Source: Candidatus Aminicenantota bacterium (GTDB lineage: Bacteria; Acidobacteriota; Aminicenantia; Aminicenantales; JAFGBC01). Taken from it: a stretch of 7,444 nt of DNA. The notes under the pieces are model-generated. The model saw only the letters and a list, made by a program, of their open reading frames with translations. It searched no databases and was not told where the DNA came from. The DNA is taken from contig JAFGBC010000237.1 of assembly GCA_016933355.1 (NCBI GenBank), forward strand, positions 1 through 7,444. The letters run 5' to 3'. This document shows, piece by piece, positions 1-5,328 of this stretch; within the stretch, counting starts at the first letter, position 1, and each line of letters begins with the position of its first letter. A program made the translations under genes and the position numbers.

Positions 1-10
1 GGAGGGAATC

Positions 11-2113
11 ATGAACGCGAAAGGATGGGTGGGCCTATCTCTCTTTACGGGCGTCGTCCTGGCCGCCGGCCCATGCCAGGCGCCGCAGGGGATGGGAGCG
101 GAGCCGTCCTCCGTCGGAGCCCCTTCGGCGGCGGCGCTCTCGGCGCCTCTCTATTTCATCACGAACAGCGGGCAGACGGACAAGCGGGCGCTCTTTTGCG
201 CGAGCGCTCCGGGCTACACCCTGTGGCTGACGCGCGAGGGGCTGACCTTCGACCGGGTCGGACAGAACGGGAGGGGCGAGCCGGTCCGATCGGTCGCCGG
301 CCTGAAGTTTTTAGGCGTCAACAAGGATATCAAGGTCGTCGCCGCGGAACCGTCCGAATACCGCGTGAGCTATTTCTTCGGGCGGGACGAATCGGAGTGG
401 AAGACGGATATCCCGACCTCGAAAGCCGTCCTCTACAAGAACCTCTATGACGGCGTCGACCTCAAGGTTTACGGCGCGGGTCGGCAGGTCGAGTACGACT
501 GGATCGTCGGGCCGGGGGCGGACCCGGCCCGGATACGCTTGGCCTATGAGGGCGGTCATGAGGCGAAGCCGGACGACGAAGGGAACCTTGTCGTCGAAAC
601 CCCGGCCGGGCGCCTTCTTCACCGCAGGCCGAGCGCTTATCAGGAGATCGACGGAGCCAGGGTTGACGTCGTGGCCGCCTTCGAGGAGGCGGGAAACGGA
701 ACCTTCGGCTTCGCGCTCGGCGCCTACGATCCGCGGCATCCGCTCACGATCGACCCGCTCGTGCTGGCCTTCTCCACGTATCTGGGCGGAAACGGCTATG
801 ATTATGCGCTCCGTGTCGCGACGGACCCGACCGGTGCCATCTATGTCTGCGGCGGAACCCATAGCAAGGACTTTCCGCCCGTCTACCAGGATTTCCCGCG
901 CAGAGACCTTTATATCACGAAGCTGTCCGCGGACGGTAAAAGCCTGGTCTACACGGCCTTCTTCCCGACAAGCTTCGGGGCGGAGGCGGCGGGCCTGGCC
1001 GTGGACCAGAAGGGCAACGTCTATTTCGCCTCGGGGACGCGGAACGCCAAATTCCCGGTCAAGAACGCCTTCCAGACGGAGTTCAAGGGCGGGGAGTGCG
1101 ACGGCTTCGTCCTCAAGCTGGCCCGCAGCGGCAAAAGCCTGGCCTATTCCTCCTACATCGGAGGGGAGGGCGACGACTTCTGCAACGGACTCCAGGTCGA
1201 CGCGGACGGCTCGGCTTATATCGTAGGAAAGACCTACAGCCGGGGCTTCCCGACCAAGCGCGCTTATCAGCCGAAAGCCGGCGGACGCGGGGACGCGTTC
1301 GTCGCCAAGGTCGCGGCCGAAGGCTCCAGCCTTGTCTATTCGACCTATCTGGGCGGGACAAAGTACGAAGAGGGCTGGGACCTGATCGTCGGCGCCGACG
1401 GCGCCGTTGTCATCGCCGGGGAAACTCAAGGATCCGGCTTCCCGCTGGCGACCCCGTTTCAGAAAGCTTACGGCGGCGGGTCGACCGACGCCTTCGTCAC
1501 GAAGCTGTCGCCCAAGGGGAACAGCCTCGTCTACTCCTCGTTTCTCGGGGGCAACAGCCGCGACATCGCCCTGGCCCTGGCCGCCGACGCGAACGGCGCG
1601 GTCTATCTCGCGGGAGTGACCGAGGGCGGCTTTCCCGTCAAGCACGCGTTCCAGAAGAAGCGGGCGGGGTCGCGCGACGCCTTCGTGGCGAGGATCGCCC
1701 CCGACGGAAAGAGCGTCGACTATTCGAGCTACCTGGGGGGGAGCCGGAGCGACGTCGCTTACGATATCGCCGTCGACGCGTCCGGCAACGCCTATGTCGC
1801 CGGCGATACGGCCAGCCGCAATTTCCCCCTCAAGGAGCCGCTCCGGGCCTCGCTGTCCGGGAACCACGACGCTTTCGTCTCGGTCCTCGACGCGAGCGGC
1901 GCGCAACTCCTCGCGTCGACGTTCCTGGGCGGCCGCTACATGGAGATGGCGCTCGGCCTGGCCTTGGCCCCGGACGCATCCGTCTTGCTCTGCGGGATGA
2001 CGAATAGTCCCGATTTTCCCGTCAAGTACGCCTACCAAAAGATGTTCGGCGGGGGGAATTGGGACGCCTTCGTCCTCAAGTTCAAACCGTCCGGCGCGGG
2101 AGCAGCGAGGTAG
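11..2113 (+). CDS. Secreted SBBP-repeat beta-propeller protein
   Basis: A 700-residue exported protein of unknown function. Residues 1-24 form a plausible signal peptide: a Lys near the start, then a hydrophobic stretch (VGLSLFTGVVLAAG) and small residues. Cys22 lies close by, but Pro precedes it, so a lipobox is unlikely. Residues about 45-250 resemble the domain that usually precedes SBBP repeats: it opens with an ITNSGQ-type segment and ends PLTIDPLVL. Seven SBBP-type repeats follow with a period near 64 residues. Their ST/SS-Y/F-LGG motifs are at 255, 380, 444, 509, 572 and 636; the repeat near 315 has lost the motif (YTAFFPTS). Each repeat continues with a D-x-x-G-x-x-Y-x-x-G strand, an FP turn and a DAFV strand. 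Seven repeats suggest one closed seven-bladed propeller, by inference. The start is fixed by GGAGGG at 1-6, four bases before ATG. It ends at TAG and converges with the next gene. Family assignment is firm; the role (cell surface, binding) is not known. Confidence 0.93.
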   Translation: MNAKGWVGLSLFTGVVLAAGPCQAPQGMGAEPSSVGAPSAAALSAPLYFITNSGQTDKRALFCASAPGYTLWLTREGLTFDRVGQNGRGEPVRSVAGLKFLGVNKDIKVVAAEPSEYRVSYFFGRDESEWKTDIPTSKAVLYKNLYDGVDLKVYGAGRQVEYDWIVGPGADPARIRLAYEGGHEAKPDDEGNLVVETPAGRLLHRRPSAYQEIDGARVDVVAAFEEAGNGTFGFALGAYDPRHPLTIDPLVLAFSTYLGGNGYDYALRVATDPTGAIYVCGGTHSKDFPPVYQDFPRRDLYITKLSADGKSLVYTAFFPTSFGAEAAGLAVDQKGNVYFASGTRNAKFPVKNAFQTEFKGGECDGFVLKLARSGKSLAYSSYIGGEGDDFCNGLQVDADGSAYIVGKTYSRGFPTKRAYQPKAGGRGDAFVAKVAAEGSSLVYSTYLGGTKYEEGWDLIVGADGAVVIAGETQGSGFPLATPFQKAYGGGSTDAFVTKLSPKGNSLVYSSFLGGNSRDIALALAADANGAVYLAGVTEGGFPVKHAFQKKRAGSRDAFVARIAPDGKSVDYSSYLGGSRSDVAYDIAVDASGNAYVAGDTASRNFPLKEPLRASLSGNHDAFVSVLDASGAQLLASTFLGGRYMEMALGLALAPDASVLLCGMTNSPDFPVKYAYQKMFGGGNWDAFVLKFKPSGAGAAR

Positions 2114-2259
2114 CCGCTCCTTCAGCTTTTTCCGGCCGGCGAAGGCGACCTGCCCCCCGCAGAGGGATCCAGCCCTTATGCTAAGGTTCAGCCGGATTGG
2201 GGGAGGGGGATATCGTTTCCTGGCGGAATACAAGGGCCGCTTCGAGAAGCAGTCTGGCT

Positions 2260-2658
2260 CTAGCGGGCTTCAACGGCGATCTCGGCCGGCTTGGTCAGCT
2301 GGCGTTTAACCGTGCACTTCGACGCCGCCCTGACGACGGCCGCGCGGTATTTCTCCGGGAAGCCGGCCGGCAGCAGGATTTCGACGAGGATCCGGCCGAT
2401 CAGATGGCTTTCCGGGTCTCGGTTCCAGGTCATGCGGAGGGACATGCCCTCGACGCTGATTTTCCGCTCGTTGCAGAACGCCACGACATAGTATCCGGCG
2501 CAGGTCGCGATCGAGGCCAGGAACAAATCGAACGGAGCGGGCGCGGAGTTTTCGCCGCCCTCGTCGACCGGCTGGTCGGTCTTGATCGTGAAGTCCTTAT
2601 AACGCGCGTCGACCTTGACGCCGCCGCCGAACGTGACGAGGATTTCCTTCTCGCTCAT
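2260..2658 (-). CDS. OsmC family protein
   Basis: A 132-residue OsmC/Ohr-fold protein. Members that keep both cysteines act as thiol-dependent peroxidases on organic hydroperoxides; others have unknown roles. The two family cysteines are visible: Cys53 in FLASIATCAGYY, at the start of the central helix, and Cys115 in AASKCTVKRQL, near the C-terminus. Cys62 is an extra cysteine. The N-terminal strand (EILVTFGGGVKVDARY) and the GGENSAPAPFDLFLAS segment are typical of the YhfA-like/small OsmC group rather than classical Ohr. A longer open frame extends upstream to 2709, but the start at 2658 is preferred because AGGAGG (complement of 2665-2670) sits six bases before this ATG, and the upstream residues are not family-like. 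It ends at TAG and converges with the SBBP gene across 146 bases. The substrate is unassigned, so no gene symbol is given. Confidence 0.9.
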   Translation of the reverse strand: MSEKEILVTFGGGVKVDARYKDFTIKTDQPVDEGGENSAPAPFDLFLASIATCAGYYVVAFCNERKISVEGMSLRMTWNRDPESHLIGRILVEILLPAGFPEKYRAAVVRAASKCTVKRQLTKPAEIAVEAR

Positions 2659-2676
2659 GGCGTTCCTCCTCGGCGC

Positions 2677-2682
2677 ATTATA
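2677..2682 (-). promoter_or_regulatory. Candidate -10 box for the OsmC-family gene
   Basis: The minus strand reads TATAAT, a perfect -10 consensus in an otherwise GC-rich region, 18 bases before the chosen ATG. I see no good -35 hexamer at 16-18 bases. The expected transcript start would fall at about 2670, giving a leader of about 12 bases with AGGAGG at its very 5' end. The surrounding string ATGTATAAT recurs in front of the methyltransferase gene (see 3810-3815). Confidence 0.4.
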
Positions 2683-2801
2683 CATGATTCGGACAAGAAG
2701 GTCGTCCACAGCACGACGCGACGGCCCGATCGCAAAGGATACGAAGGATCACCCGCAAGCCGGCTCGAGAGAGTTGATGAAGAAGGCCGTATGAGAGCCG
2801 G

Positions 2802-2939
2802 AGCGGGCACGGTCCCTGCCGACGCTATAGAGAGGCAGGGCAGTCCCGCTAGTGAAACGGAAGCGGGCACGGTCCCTGCCGACGCTATAGAGAGGCAGGG
2901 CAGTCCCGCTAGTGAAACGGAAGCGGGCACGGTCCCTGC
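2802..2939. repeat. 60-bp tandem palindromic repeat, 2.3 copies
   Basis: Two identical 60-base units (2802-2861 and 2862-2921) are followed by the first 18 bases of a third (2922-2939). Each full unit can fold as a hairpin. The inner stem is CCCTGCC/GGCAGGG (2814-2820 with 2834-2840; 2874-2880 with 2894-2900) around a 13-base loop containing the palindrome CTATAG. The outer stem is AGCGGG/CCCGCT (2802-2807 with 2845-2850; 2862-2867 with 2905-2910). The position, between co-directional genes and just beyond a stop codon, and the GC-rich palindromic unit resemble REP/BIME-type extragenic elements. That class is an inference, since no other copies can be seen in this window. The identity of the two full copies points to recent duplication or active homogenisation. 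Confidence 0.93.
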
Positions 2940-2959
2940 GGAGCGGAGCTCGCGCAGGG
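2922..2959. repeat. Degenerate third hairpin of the repeat cluster
   Basis: The third copy matches the 60-base unit for only 18 bases and then diverges, yet it still closes a hairpin: CCCTGCG (2934-2940) pairs perfectly with CGCAGGG (2953-2959) across a 12-base loop. Compared with the full units, the last stem base changes from C to G on the left arm and its partner from G to C on the right arm, so pairing is kept. The outer AGCGGG arm (2922-2927) has no CCCGCT partner here. Confidence 0.6.
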
Positions 2960-2966
2960 GAGCGGA

Positions 2967-3035
2967 GGCTCGAATCGAGTGAAGCTTTCCTCGCCGCGGA
3001 AAGCGAACGTGCCTTCGAATCGACTATCTCGAGCC
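2967..3035. other. Nested inverted-repeat (structured) segment
   Basis: An outer inverted repeat GGCTCGA (2967-2973) / TCGAGCC (3029-3035) encloses a perfect 7-base stem GCTTTCC (2984-2990) / GGAAAGC (2998-3004) with a 7-base loop. The octamer CGAATCGA occurs twice inside (2971-2978 and 3016-3023). On the minus strand it lies just beyond the second stop (3048-3050) of the methyltransferase frame, so it could act as a 3' end or processing structure. No T-run follows either arm, so a classical intrinsic terminator is not supported. Confidence 0.45.
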
Positions 3036-3047
3036 CGTTTGTCGGAT

Positions 3048-3152
3048 CTAAGGTCGCGTTCCCTTAGCGAAGAACGCGAGGAGGAGGGCGCGGTCCTCTG
3101 CGGTCGGCGCCAGGCGGCCGAGGAGATCGGAGATCCGCTGCGTCATGTGGGA
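3048..3152 (-). pseudogene. Detached C-terminal tail of the RNA methyltransferase
   Basis: Reading on in the same frame past the TAG at 3153-3155 gives 34 more sense codons and then TAG (3048-3050). The tail begins SHMTQRISDLLGRL and ends ALLLAFFAKGTRP. This is the kind of amphipathic tail that group 1 TrmH proteins (TrmJ, LasT) carry after their ETGFIHxTN-type segment, and it joins with no shift of frame. With the tail, the protein would be 243-251 residues depending on the start, close to E. coli TrmJ (246). The segment is therefore best read as the cut-off end of the upstream gene. Alternatives are a sequencing error in the TAG codon or amber readthrough. Confidence 0.75.
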
Positions 3153-3803
3153 CTAGTTCGTGGCGTGGATGAACCCGGTCTCTTCGAGATTCTGAAGGAG
3201 GCGGCGGCGCAGGGCGTCCTGCTCGCGCCGGGCGAGCGGAACCCGTCCCGGCGGCGATCCCGGTGGATATCGCCCCGCGGCCGACCGCGAAAAGAGGCCG
3301 AACAGGACGAGAAGGACGGCCGCGGCGAGATTATAGGAAGGCTGGCGGGCCGCTTGCGGGATGGCGAACCGGACGTTGGAGAGGCTCAGCTCATCCGAGC
3401 TCAGCCCCGTCCGCTCGTTGCCGAACAGGAGCCCGACCCGGAGGCCGCGCGGAGCGCCGGCCAATCGCTCCAGGGCGGCGTCGAAGGGGAGCACCTCGAA
3501 GTTCTTCCGGGAGCGGGCCGTCGCCGCGAAAACCAAGTGGAGGTCGGACACGGCGTCCTCGAGGTTCGCCGACAGGCGGGCGCCGTCGAGGATGTCCGCG
3601 GCATGGACGGCCGTCCGGTAGGCGGCCGGGTCGAGCGGGCCGTCCAGGACCAGGCGAAGATCCGCGAACCCGGTCGTCTTCATGGCCCGGGCGGCTAGCC
3701 CGACGTTCTCCGCGCTCTCCGGACGGCTGAGGACGACGGCGAAGCGCTGGACCGCAGCCGGCCGCGGGGGATTTCGCATCGGCCTCGGCCGCTTCCCGGA
3801 CAT
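3153..3803 (-). CDS. TrmH group 1 (TrmJ/LasT-like) RNA 2'-O-methyltransferase, truncated
   Basis: A SPOUT-class methyltransferase; relatives 2'-O-methylate RNA using S-adenosylmethionine (TrmJ acts on position 32 of tRNAs). In 216-residue numbering, motif 1 is ENVGLAARAMKTTGF (32-46, Arg39 at the catalytic position), then TARSR (95-99), motif 2 GLLFGNERTGLS (124-135) and motif 3 IPQ...PSYNLAAAV (148-163), which form the trefoil-knot cofactor site. All knot motifs are intact. The frame stops at TAG (3153-3155) directly after LEETGFIHATN; the rest of the tail continues in frame downstream (3048-3152). TrmJ versus LasT cannot be decided by eye. The start is uncertain: ATGs at 3818, 3803 and 3779 are in frame and none has a strong Shine-Dalgarno. 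The -10 box at 3810-3815 argues against 3818; 3803 would be almost leaderless; 3779 has GAGG three bases upstream and a more typical N-terminal length. The gene is divergent from the transport operon. Confidence 0.82.
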   Translation of the reverse strand: MSGKRPRPMRNPPRPAAVQRFAVVLSRPESAENVGLAARAMKTTGFADLRLVLDGPLDPAAYRTAVHAADILDGARLSANLEDAVSDLHLVFAATARSRKNFEVLPFDAALERLAGAPRGLRVGLLFGNERTGLSSDELSLSNVRFAIPQAARQPSYNLAAAVLLVLFGLFSRSAAGRYPPGSPPGRVPLARREQDALRRRLLQNLEETGFIHATN

Positions 3804-3809
3804 GCGCTT

Positions 3810-3815
3810 ATTATA
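3810..3815 (-). promoter_or_regulatory. Candidate -10 box for the methyltransferase gene
   Basis: The minus strand carries a perfect TATAAT inside ATGTATAAT. No clear -35 hexamer lies 16-18 bases upstream. The predicted transcript start is near 3803, coinciding with one candidate ATG, so the message would be leaderless from 3803 or have a leader of about 24 bases for the ATG at 3779. The box lies 12 bases from the -35 hexamer of the divergent operon promoter, so the two polymerase sites would overlap. Confidence 0.45.
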
Positions 3816-3827
3816 CATATTTGGGGC

Positions 3828-3856
3828 TGGACATTGCGCGGAGCCGTGAATAAAAT
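3828..3856 (+). promoter_or_regulatory. Sigma70-type promoter of the transport operon
   Basis: TGGACA (3828-3833) is 5 of 6 to the -35 consensus and TAAAAT (3851-3856) is 5 of 6 to the -10 consensus, with an exact 17-base spacer. The start of transcription would be near 3863, giving a leader of about 39 bases that contains GAGGG (3890-3894) seven bases before the ATG at 3902. No operator palindrome is evident. Confidence 0.6.
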
Positions 3857-3901
3857 GAGGGCTACCGCGGAAATGACAAGACCGAAATCGAGGGCGGCGA
3901 C

Positions 3902-5326
3902 ATGAAGATCAAGGGCCAGGACGTCGAAACCCATCCCGTCGTTCCCGAGCCTCTCCCCCCCAAGAAGTTCATGCTCTACGTCGGGCCGTGCATGATGTCG
4001 GTCGCGCTCGGGCTGGGGACGAGCGAGCTCATCCTCTACCCCCGGCTCACGGCCGAGTTCGGGACGGGCTGGATCGGAATGATGGTCCTCTCGCTCCTCT
4101 TCCAGACGGTCTGGGCCCAGGAGATGGCCCGCTGGGTCGTCCTGAGCGGCGAGCACGGCGCCAAGTTCAACGCCCGGATCCTCTCCCGGATCGGCACGCT
4201 CGTCTCGATCACCTTCTTCATGTTCCTCGCCTTCGCCATCCCGGCCTGGTCCAGCGTCGCCGCGACGGCCGTCCTCGAGCTCGTCCGCTGGCCGGCCGAC
4301 GTCCGGGTCGGCACCGTCTTCTGGGCCTACGTCTCTTTCCTGCTCGTCTTCGCCGTCATCTTCGTCTCCAAGGTCGCCCGCTCCATCGTCGAGAAGATCG
4401 CGACCTGGGCCACGGTCGCGGCCTGGATCCTCCTCATCGCGGCCGCGATCATGTCCATCAGACCGGAGAGCCTGGCCGAGATGGGCAAGCACGTCTTTAT
4501 CTGGGACATCCCCGAAAAGATGAACTGGTGGGTCCTGGGATCGACTCTGGCCTGGGTCGGGGCGGGGCCGACCCTTCTATGGTACACCTACTGGATGAAG
4601 GACGCCGGCTGGGGCATGGCGAAGTACTTCGGGGCGATCCCGGGCGGCATGGGCCGGAAGGTCGAGCTCCGGAGCGAAGGCCTCTTCCCCGAGTTCTCGC
4701 CGGCGAACATCGTTCGCCTCAAGACCTGGATCCGCCGCTCCAACTTCGTCCTGTGGGGCGCCTATTTCGGCGGGAGCCTGCTGACGATCCTGATCGTGGT
4801 CGGGCTGTCCGATTCCCTGCTGCGGCCGCGCGGCCTCGTCCCCAGCGGGTTCGACGTCATCAAGCATCAGGCCCTCTTCTTCCAGAAGCCGCTGGGCGCC
4901 TTCGGAGCGGTCCTGTTCATGATCATGGCCTGGATGTTCTTTTTCAACAACCAGATGTCGATCTCGGAGGCCGTCGTCCGCCAGAACGCCGAGGCGACCG
5001 CATCCTTTAAAAAGCGCCCCGACATCAAGAAGATCTATTTCTCGTGGTGGGCCGTCTATCTCGTCATCTCCTTCGTCCTGATCGCGCTCCACTTCTACGT
5101 CCCCGCCGTCAGCCCCTTCGGTTTCGTCACCTACTCGGCCATGCTGTCGCTCGTGAGCCTCATCGTCTCGATTTTCGCGACCGTGGTGGGCAAGGTCGTC
5201 CTCTACCGGGACGTCCCCAAGGAGCTCCGGCCGAGCCTGTTCGGGACGGTCTTCCTGGCCGCGGGATTCCTGTTCTTCCTGTTCTGCATCGTCCGGGCGC
5301 TCATCGCCTTCTTCGGAAACGCCTGA
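3902..5326 (+). CDS. Nramp-related inner-membrane transporter
   Basis: A 474-residue membrane protein with about 11 hydrophobic segments (roughly 24-44, 55-75, 97-126, 137-157, 164-184, 207-231, 280-302, 331-350, 378-400, 404-430, 445-470). The first two and the following loop (GPCMMSVALGLGTSELILYP, then WAQEMARWVVLSGE) match the pattern of divergent Nramp-family (LeuT-fold) proteins, which carry a G-[ST]-x-E sequence at the helix 1 break. Classical Mn/Fe carriers have DPGN in helix 1 and a Met-Pro-His in helix 6; here the equivalents are GLGTSE (37-42) and WVGAGPTLLWYTYWMKD (218-234). The metal-coordinating Asp, Asn, Met and His are therefore absent, and the substrate is unknown. The start has GAGGG at a seven-base spacing behind a good promoter. 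It is the first gene of an operon with the barrel gene two bases downstream. The broad family is fairly sure; metal transport is not. Confidence 0.8.
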   Translation: MKIKGQDVETHPVVPEPLPPKKFMLYVGPCMMSVALGLGTSELILYPRLTAEFGTGWIGMMVLSLLFQTVWAQEMARWVVLSGEHGAKFNARILSRIGTLVSITFFMFLAFAIPAWSSVAATAVLELVRWPADVRVGTVFWAYVSFLLVFAVIFVSKVARSIVEKIATWATVAAWILLIAAAIMSIRPESLAEMGKHVFIWDIPEKMNWWVLGSTLAWVGAGPTLLWYTYWMKDAGWGMAKYFGAIPGGMGRKVELRSEGLFPEFSPANIVRLKTWIRRSNFVLWGAYFGGSLLTILIVVGLSDSLLRPRGLVPSGFDVIKHQALFFQKPLGAFGAVLFMIMAWMFFFNNQMSISEAVVRQNAEATASFKKRPDIKKIYFSWWAVYLVISFVLIALHFYVPAVSPFGFVTYSAMLSLVSLIVSIFATVVGKVVLYRDVPKELRPSLFGTVFLAAGFLFFLFCIVRALIAFFGNA

Positions 5327-5328
5327 GC

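Larger units (their letters stand above)
2659..3047. other. Gene-free stretch between two minus-strand genes
   Basis: This 389-base stretch lies upstream of the OsmC gene and downstream of the methyltransferase. It holds the OsmC leader and -10 box (to 2682), an apparently featureless part (about 2683-2801, with only a 6-base inverted pair CGGCTC 2761-2766 / GAGCCG 2795-2800), the 60-base tandem hairpin repeats (2802-2939), a degenerate third hairpin (to 2959) and a nested inverted-repeat segment (2967-3035). Open frames cross it on both strands but are explained by the stop-free repeat unit; none looks like a real protein, and I find no tRNA or other RNA gene. Confidence 0.75.

Noticed and set aside
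2166..2200. Small hairpin CCTTA-TGC-TAAGG (2174-2186) between the convergent SBBP and OsmC genes as a shared terminator
   Set aside because: The stem has only five pairs, the loop is three bases and no T-run follows on either strand.
311..2233. 640-codon minus-strand frame opposite the SBBP gene
   Set aside because: A GC-rich shadow frame: its composition mirrors the third-position bias of the plus-strand gene, and the plus-strand protein has clear domains and a ribosome site.
2655..2930. Minus-strand frame of 91 codons with repeated SLAGLPCLSIASAGTVPA
   Set aside because: It is produced by the palindromic repeat units and has no ribosome site; repeat-derived frames of this kind are common artefacts.
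2802..2959. CRISPR array
   Set aside because: The units are contiguous 60-base tandem copies with no unique spacers and only 2.3 copies.
2197..2982. Long plus-strand open frame (261 codons) across the OsmC gene and the repeats
   Set aside because: It is antisense to the OsmC gene and then runs through the stop-free 60-base repeat; the product is Arg-rich, low in hydrophobic order and unlike any family I recognise.
3048..3155. Genome-wide UAG recoding as the explanation for the split methyltransferase
   Set aside because: The SBBP gene and the OsmC gene end at TAG exactly where their families end, and reading past the SBBP stop gives no family-like sequence.
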